Both the position numbers and the translations under genes were made by a program. A stretch of 64,000 nt of DNA from Amyelois transitella (taxonomy: Eukaryota > Arthropoda > Insecta > Lepidoptera > Pyralidae), in NCBI RefSeq assembly GCF_032362555.1, contig NC_083506.1, forward strand, positions 853,501 to 917,500. Direction: 5' to 3'. The notes beneath the pieces were generated by a model that saw only the letters and a list, made by a program, of their open reading frames with translations, was not told the DNA's origin and did no database searches. Positions 1-9,115 of this stretch are shown here, in pieces (the stretch's first letter is position 1; every line of letters starts with the position of its first letter).

Positions 1-198
1 TATTATTATTAACTTATCTTTTCTTTTACTAACAATACCTACTTGTTGTGTTTGTTTTTTTATGTTTGTACATTTGTTAACCTTCTCCTTTCAGTTCCAA
101 AACCAATTTCGAAAACTTTGTGTCTCTTCAAACCATGACATTGGCATGAATCACCTAAAGTCCGGTGGAAGCCATTATATAGAAAAGTAAGAGACAAT

Positions 199-447
199 GT
201 GCCGTGTGGTTCCCGGCACCAATAGAAGATAGAATAGGACCACTCCATCTCTTTCCCATGGATGTTGTAAAAGGCGACAAAGGGATAGGCTTACAAACTT
301 GAGATTCTTTTTTAGGCGATGGGCTAGCAATCTGTCACTATTTGAATCTCAAAGCCAAATAGCTGAACGTGGCCTATCAGAGTCTTTACAAGACTATTAG
401 CTCTGTCTACCCCGCAAGGGATATAGACGTGATTATATGTATGTATA
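199..447 (+). repeat. Rep-A copy 1 (SINE-like, full length)
   Basis: First copy of the commonest repeat here. Full copies are about 250-270 bp. They begin GTGCCGTGTGGTTCCCGGCAC (a head in which GTGCCG pairs with CGGCAC), then carry blocks such as GGATGTCGTAAAAGGCGAC and CTAGCAACCTGTCACTATTT. They end in a hairpin (GTCTA-CCC-loop-GGG-TAGAC) followed by CGTGATTATATGTATGTATG. No coding frame is conserved between copies. The microsatellite-tailed structure fits a SINE, or the lepidopteran 'microsatellite-associated interspersed element' class. I see no convincing pol III A/B boxes, so SINE status is inferred from the tail shared with Rep-B. Confidence 0.85.
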
Positions 448-474
448 AATGAAAGAGACAATAAAAAGACTCAC

Positions 475-2894
475 AGCAAAACAAGCAGTCTCCCCGGGCA
501 CTATGAACTGTATGTGACCAGAGACAGCATTCTCGCTGACTCCCGACTCGAACCATTTCTGGTTCAGCTCATTGCACGCCGTGTTTATGGCCATGCGAGC
601 CTCGAAGTTGTCCACGCAGCTCAGCACGAGGTCTACCGGACCCCCGGACAGACTTCCTGTCCTGGAAATTAATTAAATAAAACCAAATTAATTAATTGAA
701 TTAAATGAACATGCATATATATAGTCACGTCTATATTCTTAACGGGGTAGACAATGCCAAAAGTCTTGATAACACTGAAAGGCACATTGAGCTGTATGGC
801 TTTATGATGAAATTGATATTTAACTTGTGAAAGCTTGTTAGATCATCGCCTACAAGATAAAATCAAAGTTTATAAGCTTATCCCTTAGTCGCCTTTTATG
901 ACATCAATGGGAAAGATACGAAGTGGTTCTATTATAAAGGGCTGGAAACCACACAGCACAAATGAAAGTAAATCATTGATTATTCCTTAAATAATTGACC
1001 TAGGTATTAGAAACGAGGTTATGGTTATCATATTCAAAACTTGGGATTCCTTTTAAGGCGATGGGTTAGCAACCTGTCACTATTTGAATCTCAATTCTAT
1101 CATCAAGCCAAATACCTGAACGTGGCCATTCAGTCTTTTCAAGACTGTTGGCCCCGTCTACCCCGCAAGAGATATAGACGTGACCATATGTATGTATGTA
1201 TATTCAAAATTCATTAAAAACAAAACACCAACCTGATTGTATCGCAAAAGTTCTGGAAATTATCCAGCGTTGTGATGTTATAGTTGTAAGCGTCTATCGT
1301 CACGTCGGGATTTATATTTTGCAAAGTCGCAGCAGCCGCGTCCACCTTGCTGAGACCCGCTTGGTGTGGTTGGAAGAATAAGCGGTTCATATTCGCTAGT
1401 TCCACTTTGTCATAGTCAAACAGGATGAGCTTGAAAGGAAATTGTAAACAATAAATTAAACTGATAAAGGCGACTAAGTGATAGGCTTATATACTTGGGA
1501 TTCCTTTTTAAAGTGATGGGCTAGCAACCCGTCACTATTTGAATCTCAATTCTATCATTAAACCAAACAGCTGAGCATGGCTTTTCAGTCTTTAGATGCC
1601 TGCTGGCTCTGTCTACCACGCAGGTTAAATTAATCTACGGTCCCATAAATTTAAAAAGCTTATTTCGAAGCTGGTTAAAGTTTTAAGGCAATGATGTCAA
1701 AGTTATGCAAAACAAGCATAACTTTGACATGAAAAATGTTATCTCCAAAAAAATTTTTTGCTGTGAGTATAAGTCATACTATATTATATGTAAGTGGATT
1801 AAGTAACCTATTATTCATATTTTTATTTCTTTTTCAGTTATCGCACCACCCGTACATCCATCTCAGTTTGGTCCAAAGTTTCAACTGGCAGAGAATGCCT
1901 TGTGGCATTAAGTCCACCTGTTGTACATTTTACATGCATTAAGTTTAAATAAATAAAAGGCAATAAAGCCTAATTGGAATCTCATTTTTTTTCTATGAAT
2001 GTTAATAAACACCATTCAAAATAAAAAAAAAATATCTGTTAGATGTCTCGATTGTAGAACACAATAGGAACTTGTATGTCAAATAATGTTAGTTGAAAAA
2101 AAATATTTACCAACCTTTCCAATCCCGCACCTGGTGAGCATCTCAGCGGTGACACTGCCGACGCCCCCCACCCCCACCACGGCCACGGACAGCTCGCGGA
2201 TCTTCTCGTAGTTGTCCACAATACCCATACGCTTCAGGGCCATCAGGCGACTGATGAGAAAGTAAAATTACATATTGACTGATTTAATAGTGAAGAAAGT
2301 TTACTTAAATACATGAAAATTTTGTGAAAGGTAAGTTTAAAAGATTTTAATGATGAGGTTTAGTAAGTAGGTCTTCCACTTTATAATAATTCGTACATAT
2401 AGATATAATATCAAGTCTATATTGGTTACGGGGTAGATAGAACCAACAATGAGATTTTTATTTTCTTTGAAACCATTTGCAAAGCCAGACATAAACTCTC
2501 AATCAAATACTAAAAGAAGTATTTGAAAACAGTTAACACTACACTTATAGTTTTATTTATTGATCGTAAGTATAGATATTAAAATTATCCTTACCCTTGC
2601 AACTTGTTTTAGGTAACATATTGTTATTAAATTAAAGTATTTTACACAAAACGTTGCAAAAGGAAACTGTACAACAAGGACCCTAATATTGTTTTCTTTA
2701 TTTATAATGATTTAATAAGCGAATTAAATCTTTAAAATCACTATAAAATTAAAATACCTGTAAGGGTTGGAATCGACAACTTCGGACGACATAACATCGA
2801 TTTTCTGGCGTGCAGGGGCAACATTTCCCTGGGCTTCAGCTAACTTGGCCTCTAATTCTTTTACTTTCTTCTTTAATTCTTCGATCGTGGCCAT
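475..2894 (-). CDS. Uba5: Ubiquitin-like modifier-activating enzyme 5 (UFM1 E1), N-terminal part
   Basis: UBA5 adenylates UFM1 and hands it, through a catalytic cysteine, to UFC1; it is cytosolic. Four minus-strand coding exons are readable: 2758-2894, 2115-2250, 1233-1429 and 475-661. All have AG/GT borders and join in frame (end phases 2, 0, 2, 0). Exon 1 starts [17 protein letters not shown] (short coiled coil). Exon 2 holds the nucleotide-binding glycine loop GVGGVGS. Exon 3 starts [17 protein letters not shown]. Exon 4 holds [14 protein letters not shown] and [11 protein letters not shown] and stops after ETACFA, where the family continues with CAPP. The catalytic-cysteine half and the UFC1-binding tail are off the left edge. 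I chose the ATG at 2894 because it matches the family start; an in-frame ATG at 3005 would add an unconserved leader. Introns contain Rep-A copies. Confidence 0.95.
715..960 (-). repeat. Rep-A copy, diverged
   Basis: Reads tail to head on the plus strand (GGGGTAGACA near 740 to GGAAACCACACAGCAC at 960). Lies in the Uba5 intron between exons 4 and 3. Confidence 0.7.
1036..1202 (+). repeat. Rep-A copy, head missing
   Basis: Starts within the CAAACTTGGGATTC block and runs to a TATGTATGTATGTA tail. Lies in a Uba5 intron. Confidence 0.8.
1462..1625 (+). repeat. Rep-A copy, partial
   Basis: Contains the GGCGACTAAG to CTGTCTACCACGCAGG part; both head and (TGTA)n tail are missing. Confidence 0.7.
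1694..1730. repeat. 15-bp perfect inverted repeat
   Basis: Arms ATGTCAAAGTTATGC (1694-1708) and its exact complement (1716-1730), separated by 7 bases. It overlaps the start of the small candidate gene at 1729. Confidence 0.8.
1729..1911 (+). CDS. Possible small two-exon gene nested in a Uba5 intron (unrecognised)
   Basis: I do not recognise the product. Two exons, 1729-1762 and 1838-1911, are separated by a 75-base intron with a canonical GTGAGT donor and a clean pyrimidine tract (TTTTTATTTCTTTTTCAG). They join in frame to a 35-residue peptide starting [11 protein letters not shown], with [12 protein letters not shown] in the middle and ending ENALWH before TAA. Two AATAAA signals follow at about 1949 and 1961. 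An in-frame ATG at 1705 would add 8 residues. It lies antisense in the Uba5 intron 1430-2114. Alternatives: the last exon of a longer transcript whose earlier exons I missed, or chance. The good splice and poly(A) signals are what make me list it. Confidence 0.35.
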
Positions 2895-2973
2895 TTTCAC
2901 TTCTTTTTCTGGATAAAACACGTTAGATTTCGCTAACACGAAACAACAAGGAAACAACTCACAGAAAACTGTC

Positions 2974-2991
2974 AATGTCAATTTTGACATT
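2974..2991 (-). promoter_or_regulatory. Palindrome in the Uba5 promoter/5' UTR region
   Basis: Perfect 18-bp palindrome AATGTCAATTTTGACATT, 80-97 bases upstream of the chosen Uba5 start codon. It may lie near the transcription start; no TATA box is visible. Confidence 0.3.
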
Positions 2992-3254
2992 ACAACAGCT
3001 GCCACGATCTATTGATGCGTTTGCTGGTATCTATTCCAACTGACGCGTTTATCAAATAATCATTATTTAAAGCTTGCAAGGTGCTGGGCTAGTTTTTTTT
3101 TTTTTCTAATAACTTTGTATTCTCAGATGTCGACCTCCAAGAAGATTTCGTTAAAGGTGCACGTGTAAATAACATGAAACGACTTAAGCTTGAAAACGCT
3201 TTTACGCTCGGCTGCCTAACGAACACCAATTTGGAAATTTTGATGTCCTGTTTA

Positions 3255-3425
3255 GAATAGGACCATTTTCCCTCTTTTCAATGGATGTCCTAAAAACGAC
3301 TAAGGGATAGGCTAATAAACTTGGATTCTTATCTACGATGATGACCTAGCAACCTGTCACATGTCTGTCACTATTTGAATCTTAATCTATCATTAAGCTA
3401 TACATCTGAACTGAACGAGGCCTTT
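3255..3425 (+). repeat. Rep-A copy, diverged
   Basis: GAATAGGACCATTTTCCCTC to AACTGAACGAGGCC, with several small indels. Confidence 0.65.
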
Positions 3426-3432
3426 CTTAAGA

Positions 3433-3490
3433 AGTAAAGTTAAAGGGGTGATTACATACACATGTATGTAATCACCCCTTTAACTTTACT
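3433..3490. repeat. 28-bp perfect palindrome with 2-base loop
   Basis: Left arm 3433-3460 (starts AGTAAAGTTAAAGG) is exactly complementary to 3463-3490; the loop is CA. It abuts the end of a Rep-A copy and is followed by TACTACATAGTAGTA, another short palindrome. Confidence 0.9.
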
Positions 3491-4100
3491 ACTACATAGT
3501 AGTACACGTTTGTGGCGACATCTTTCGCCACAAGTCACGACAACAAAATCAGCGTCGCTATCAGTCAAAAACAGGGAAAAGTCTAAATCGCGTAAGCAAA
3601 GGTTTCTCGGATTGGAGCATATACACATTTAGCCACTTGTTATTTAAGTACCTACCTATGTAAACTTAACACAGAAGATACTAACGGCATAACCTACCCC
3701 CGGGCTTTGAACCTACAGCAGTAATAAGCCGGCACCAAACCCACAACTGCTTTCTCAACCAGCTAGTAAATTCAATATTGAGATTGGTCAATTAAGTATT
3801 ACACAACTTACCTACCACAATATAGTCTATAGGTTTTAATACCTTAGTATAACCAACATCTATTAATTACCAGTTAATTGGATTAAATTGCAAACAAAAC
3901 GCGAAAACTAACACTAAACCGGTCTGATCTGATATATAAATTAAAAAAATGCACTTACAAATTAAGTGTTAACTATTTGAAACAATAACTCAATCATTTG
4001 GAAAACTAACATAAACTGAACCGGTCTTGAAGTGTGGTCAGCCAGTTGTTATACGCTTGTGTTATAGGGCGGTCGGGTAATCACGGAGCCCTACCAAACT
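3491..4100. other. Gene-free stretch between Uba5 and the peroxidase gene
   Basis: AT-rich with no coding region I can support. It contains two AACCGGTCT sites (3917-3925 and 4019-4027) that resemble Grainyhead sites. Confidence 0.5.
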
Positions 4101-4110
4101 TGTGATCGGA

Positions 4111-4182
4111 TCAGTTTAGAAACAAGTTGAGAAATGTGTTGTTGAGCATAGTTTAAAATTTGGTGTGAATAAATATTTAAAG
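4111..4182 (+). promoter_or_regulatory. Possible transcription start and 5' UTR exon
   Basis: TCAGTT at 4111-4116 fits the arthropod initiator. About 70 bases later AAAGTGAGTAG (4180-4190) would be a good donor. This could be the untranslated first exon of the peroxidase gene, whose first exon I did not find. No TATA box; speculative. Confidence 0.2.
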
Positions 4183-4190
4183 TGAGTAGT

Positions 4191-4800
4191 TAGATAGTTA
4201 CAACCTTTTTTAAGAATGATTATTAAGAATTATTTGTTTTAATATGAAAATATCGAAAGTAAAAGTTACCTACCTGATTAATTATTTTTTTTTAAATGTT
4301 AGGTACATTTCCGAGCATTAAGACGAATATTCAAAGTTGATGAAACATTAAAAATAGAGTAAAACCTACTTAAGTAATATCTCAGAATTATTTTAATAGA
4401 AATAACGCTTAAAGTACGTAAATTCAACGTTAATAAATTCAACGATCCATGTGCCTGCTTACAACCTTTAGAAGTAGGTACTAAGGTGAATTTAAAACTT
4501 TTTAAGAAAGAAAATAAATAATTAAATCTTAATGCGAAATTATATAAGTACATACATTATTTAATCAAATATTATTTAATTATGAATCAACAAAAACTCG
4601 GGAGGCAAAACTATTGAAAATTATGATTTAAAAAATAATACCAATATAATAGATACCTAACCATAAAATGGTTTATAAAAAAATATTAAGTATATCTTAA
4701 AAGATAACATAAAGACGTAGGTACTCTAAATAAAAGAACCATTTGTTAGTTTTTTGTTTATTGTTCTTTCGATATTACGTATACGAAATAAGTAGGTAGG
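4191..4800. other. Gene-free AT-rich stretch
   Basis: No feature seen apart from AT-rich sequence. Confidence 0.5.
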
Positions 4801-4902
4801 TTACAGCAAACACCGTGTGGTTCCCTGCACATAAACGAAAGGCCACGCTCAGCTAAAAAGTTGTGATATCAAATAAAATATTTTTCTTTCTTTCTTTCTT
4901 TC

Positions 4903-5081
4903 TCAGCTGTTTGGCTTAATGATAGAACTGAGATTCAAATAGTGACATTCGCTAGCCTATCGCCTAACAAAAGAATCCCAAGTTAATACGCCTATCCCCC
5001 AGTCGCCTTTTACGACATTCATGGGAAAGAGATAGAGCGGTCCTGTCCTTTTTTCCATCGGTGCAAGGAACCACATGGCGC
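4903..5081 (-). repeat. Rep-A copy, tail missing
   Basis: From CAGCTGTTTGGCTTAATGAT to GGAACCACATGGCGC. It joins directly to a (TTTC)n run at about 4885-4903. Confidence 0.8.
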
Positions 5082-5440
5082 TTTTTACTATAATAACAAA
5101 TCTTTACTAAAATGCATATGTCGTAATCAGATCAACATGAGATAAGAGGTCATGATACTTCTATGTTGATAAAAGAGATTACATGTAACCACTCCCAAAG
5201 GAAAGGTCTTCATTTGGGAATGGTTACTTATCTTTAGTGTCAGCTTGGTTAATTATTTTCTGAATAGTTGATCTATTTTCCGAAAAAAAAGTTGTCGGAT
5301 ATTTTGGGGCATACGACAATGAATTAAAAAAGAAAAAGAAAAAAGATGTCTGGGAAGGGAGCAGACTTTTGCTTTGTAGTTGGCCATAAAATCTAAAACG
5401 TAATTAGATATTTAAAAGAGGAAACTGATTGAATGATATA

Positions 5441-6758
5441 CATTCAGTCAGAAAAGTATCGGGAATGGATTATTTATTTATGGTTCCAAATTCAATTTTT
5501 TGTTTTTTTTGTTGTTGTTAGATTGGCACAACTGTTTTCCATTTTGGCGCGGAGTTTGAGTTGCATCTGTTGTTTACATTAAATACAGTGCTATTTTTAG
5601 TTATATCATATCTAGTGTGTATTGCTAATTTCATAATGGATAAAAACATCGAACAAAGAGTTTGTCTTAAATTTTGCATTGCCAATGGAATATCGTGTTC
5701 GGAGTCACTGAAAATGTTACAGAAGGCTTACGGTGAATCGACTTTATCAAAAACTCGTGCTTATGAGTGGTACAAAGCGTTCAAAAGCGGTCGAGATGTG
5801 ATGGAAGATTTGCCTCGCTCTGGTAGGCCATCAACGTCTGCAACTGAAGTTAACATCGCAAAAGTGAAGGAAATAGTGACTGAAAATCCTCATTCAACTT
5901 TGAGAGAGATAGCCACCGAACTTTCTGTATCTCACGAGTCGATCCGTACCATTTTAACTAATAATTTGGGTATAAAACATGTTGCCGCTCGGCTAGTCCC
6001 AAAAGACCTGAATTTTTTTCAAAAACTCAATCGCATGAGAGTCGCTGAGGACATGCTAGAACGAGTCAATTCCGACCCAACATTCATGAAACGCATTGTT
6101 ACTGGTGACGAGACGTGGGTTTACGAGTTTGACATGCAAACTAGTCAACAAGCTTCGGAGTGGCGCCTTCCAACTGAACCGAAACCGAAAAAACCACGCC
6201 AAAGTCGTTCAAAAGCCAAAGTCATGTTGACTGTTTTCTTTGACTATCGCGGTGTTGTGCACTCGGAATTCTTGCCGGAAGGTCAAACGGTAAATAAGGA
6301 ATATTATTTGAGTGTTATGCGGCGTTTAAGAGAGCAAATCCCACGAAAAAGGCCAGATTTGTGGAAAGAAAATTCTTGGATTTTGCACCATGATAATGCA
6401 CCTTCGCACAAGGCCATCATTGTGAACGAATTTTTAACCAAACACTCAACAAATACCATCGAGCAACCACCATATTCACCAGATATGGCTCCAGCCGACT
6501 TTTTTCTTTTTCCTAAACTCAAATTACCACTTCGTGGCACCCGTTTTCAATCGGTAGAAGACATAAAAGAGAATTCGCGGCGAGAACTGACCTCAATTCC
6601 GGAAACAGCGTTTAAAAAATGTTTTGATGATTGGATTATTCGTTGGCGTAAGTGTATCGTTTCTAAAGGAGCATATTTTGAAGGTGATAAAATAAATTTG
6701 GATGAATAACAAACAGTTTGTGTATTATTGATCTTTTCCTGCTACTTTCTTGACAGAG
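5441..6758 (+). mobile_element. Mariner transposon, apparently complete
   Basis: 1,318 bp flanked by TA target duplications (5439-5440 and 6759-6760). The left end CATTCAGTCAGAAAAGTATC and the complement of the right end (CTCTGTCAAGAAAGTAGC) form imperfect inverted repeats of about 30 bp. One uninterrupted transposase frame fills the interior. Mariners move by cut and paste into TA. Confidence 0.9.
5636..6709 (+). CDS. Mariner transposase (D,D34D), intact frame
   Basis: 357 residues, close to the usual 345-350 of mariners. The N-terminal part is a paired-type helix-turn-helix region (YEWYKAFKSGR, then SGRPST). The catalytic triad is visible: D in VTGDETW, D in HHDNAPSH, and the third D in PDMAPADFFLF with 34 residues between the second and third, the mariner spacing. 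I start at the ATG at 5636 (MDKNIEQRVCLKF); the frame is open back to 5561, but that leader is hydrophobic and not mariner-like. No stop or frameshift is seen. Function is plausible but the imperfect TIRs may lower activity. Confidence 0.93.
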   Translation: MDKNIEQRVCLKFCIANGISCSESLKMLQKAYGESTLSKTRAYEWYKAFKSGRDVMEDLPRSGRPSTSATEVNIAKVKEIVTENPHSTLREIATELSVSHESIRTILTNNLGIKHVAARLVPKDLNFFQKLNRMRVAEDMLERVNSDPTFMKRIVTGDETWVYEFDMQTSQQASEWRLPTEPKPKKPRQSRSKAKVMLTVFFDYRGVVHSEFLPEGQTVNKEYYLSVMRRLREQIPRKRPDLWKENSWILHHDNAPSHKAIIVNEFLTKHSTNTIEQPPYSPDMAPADFFLFPKLKLPLRGTRFQSVEDIKENSRRELTSIPETAFKKCFDDWIIRWRKCIVSKGAYFEGDKINLDE

Positions 6759-6825
6759 TAGTATACCTATATCACGCAGTTTAACAAGTTTCTCTAGAGA
6801 TTTATACAAAGTTTCCTTAATGTGA

Positions 6826-7479
6826 CTCTCATTGGAGAGACGGTGGTCGAATCGGTAAGGTGCCCGGTTAAAATGCGTGATGCGCAGAAAGGCACAGGTT
6901 CAAATTCAAATTCAAAATTCAAAATTTTTATTCATTATTATAGGATACTTCATATCGCTTAATAATTGTCAAACATATGGTTTAACAACATTGGTTGACG
7001 TCAAATAAATTACTTAAAACTAAGTTTACTGCCGCTTCCAAGGCGTCAGTGCAGAAGAAGCGGTAACAAACTGCACTGCAGCATTTTCTTCAACAACGTC
7101 AATTTCACAATTATCCAAACTTAGAATAGAATGTGGACGAGAAAATACATTGTTCAGATCAGATCAATCAGTTCAAATCCCACCTAGGCCATATACCAAT
7201 GACTCTTTTCAAAGTTATGTACATTAGTTTGAATACTAACCGATGCTCTTACGGTGAGGTAAAACATCGTGAATAAACCTGCACATTCAGGCAACTGGAT
7301 GTGTAACCATGGATCCAATACGGGATAGGTTTACCTGCTAAGGTTGCGGAGGTCAGATGAGAGTCGCTTCGTGAAAAAACCTGACCCACCCAATCCAGGA
7401 TCCATAGTCACAGGCATACCCCGAGCTCCTCTCCAGAGAGGTGAAGATGCACCCAGGACTAAAGCTAAGAGGAAGAAAG
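6826..7479 (+). repeat. Rep-F copy 1: tRNA-derived SINE, split by a LINE tail
   Basis: Flanked by a 13-bp target duplication TTCCTTAATGTGA (6813-6825 and 7480-7492). The head has an A-box-like GGTGGTCGAATCGGTAAGG and a B-box-like AGGTTCAAAT. The body includes AAACCTGCACATTCAGGCAA and GGTTGCGGAGGTCAGA. It is interrupted inside the B box by a Rep-C insertion (6906-7170). Confidence 0.85.
6906..7170 (-). repeat. Rep-C copy: LINE 3' end nested in Rep-F
   Basis: Flanked by an 8-bp target duplication GTTCAAAT (6898-6905 and 7171-7178). Read on the minus strand it contains GAAGCGGCAGTAAACTTAG and ends in short AATTC repeats; the same sequence forms the 3' UTR of the LINE at 57590-58222. Confidence 0.85.
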
Positions 7480-7492
7480 TTCCTTAATGTGA

Positions 7493-7870
7493 TGAAGTGG
7501 TGCTCTAGAGTTTAATATCTATGGTATCCATACAGTTCCTGGCCTACCAGAATGTACCGGCCTTCGACCTCCAAAGACGGGGAGCGGACCCCCCTAGTAG
7601 CCCCCACCTACGTATTCGAGTCCAGCTTATCCAGGAGTTACCAGAAACGACTGAGGAACTTTCAGTGCGCATGCTGCGCTAGTCTTTTGTAAGTATTATG
7701 TCTTTCATTAGCTTTCATCCATTTTAGGCTATAACAAAAATCAGGACAAAAAAAAATATCATCTTCATCGCTTATAATTCCAATACATCAAGTTTTTACG
7801 TAAAATGACTCCCGTCTAACCTACGCTACATAAAAGCTGAGTAAACTAGAACTATGTATGAACTAGATGA
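7493..7870. other. Stretch without recognised gene
   Basis: GC-richer block around 7540-7640, AT-rich afterwards. No frame or repeat family recognised. Confidence 0.4.
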
Positions 7871-7871
7871 A

Positions 7872-7955
7872 TGTGGGTATACTCCTAGTCGCCTTTTACG
7901 ATATCCGAGGGGAAATGCTGGAGTCTATTCTAAACCGCAGGAAACCACACGACAC
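7872..7955 (-). repeat. Rep-A fragment
   Basis: CTAGTCGCCTTTTACGATAT to GGAAACCACACGACAC; head part only. Confidence 0.6.
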
Positions 7956-8079
7956 TGCTTTCCTCCGAAATTATATCCCATACTAAAAGTGCAACTATCT
8001 TTCTATTCCCAATAGTTCCATGTCTGTTTGTAAGATACTTAATCTCTTAAACGGATCATTTGTTCGAAAAATCTAAAAA

Positions 8080-8347
8080 AACATATATACATACTAGTCA
8101 CGTCCATATCCCTTGCGGGATAGACAGAGCCAACAGTCTTGAAAAGACTGATAGGCCACGTTCATCTTTTTGGCTTGATGATAGGATTGAGATAAGAGAT
8201 TCAAATAGTGACAGGTTGCTAGCCCATCGCCTAAAAGAAAAATCCCAAGTTTATAAGCTAATCTCGTAAACGCCTTTTACGACATCCATGGGAAAGAGAA
8301 GGAGTGGTCCTTTTCTTTATTTTATTGGTGCCGGGAACCACGCGGCA
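8080..8347 (-). repeat. Rep-A copy, full length
   Basis: From a tail remnant ATATATACATACTAGTCACG to the head GGTGCCGGGAACCACGCGGCA. Confidence 0.85.
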
Positions 8348-8650
8348 GAAAAATAAACATAATATCAAAAACCACTTATGAACGTGGGTAAAGATGCAAT
8401 ATCGACTATTTTTCCCCCAATTTCAGAATAACGAAATGTCAATGTTGTTACATGGGTTGTTACCATCCACAACCAGTTTTTCTTGTTTATAATTTTTAAA
8501 CTATTTTATAAACATTAGAGGCTCGTAAAGGTAAAGGCCTATCATAAATACTGCATTAAGCAAGTTGTTAATCAGGTCATCTATAAATACACAAGCTTTT
8601 TCTAGCGACTTCGTATACGTAAAAAATGTTTTATTGTCGTTTCCGTTTCA

Positions 8651-8833
8651 TACATACTTACATATAGACAGAGCCAACAGTCTTGAATAGACTGATAGGC
8701 AATGTTCAGCTGTAATGCTTTATGATAGAATGAGATTAAAATAGTGACAGATTGCTAGCCTATATGAGGAATCCCAAGTGTATATCCCTGTCCCTTTGTG
8801 GCCTTTTACGACATCCCGGGGATGTGGTTCTTT
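8651..8833 (-). repeat. Rep-A copy, internally deleted
   Basis: CATACATACTTACATATAGACAG to GACATCCCGGGGATGTGGTT. The hairpin 5' half and part of the body are missing. Confidence 0.75.
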
Positions 8834-8877
8834 ACACTTTCCGTTTCGTTGAAAATTATCTTATATTTTTTTTATAT

Positions 8878-9035
8878 TCAGGAAAAATTACACATATTGA
8901 GTAAGGTAGTCTCGAAGTAAGTTCCAGACTTGAATTACGAGATACTAACTCAACGATACTAATTTTATAATAAATACTTATATAGATAAACATCCAAGAC
9001 CCAGGCCAATCAGAAAAATTACTTTTCACACGGCA
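8878..9035 (-). repeat. Rep-D copy (SINE body without tRNA head)
   Basis: Matches the body of the tRNA-derived SINE at 59010-59215 (AACATCCAAGACCCAGGCCA, ATACTAACTCAACGATACTA); the tRNA-like head is missing. Confidence 0.75.
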
Positions 9036-9115
9036 TACATTGCACATACGACACGGCATGCATTGTAAAAACTGCATTAAACCAATGGATTAACGATTAC
9101 TTTCCTATTCCTCAG

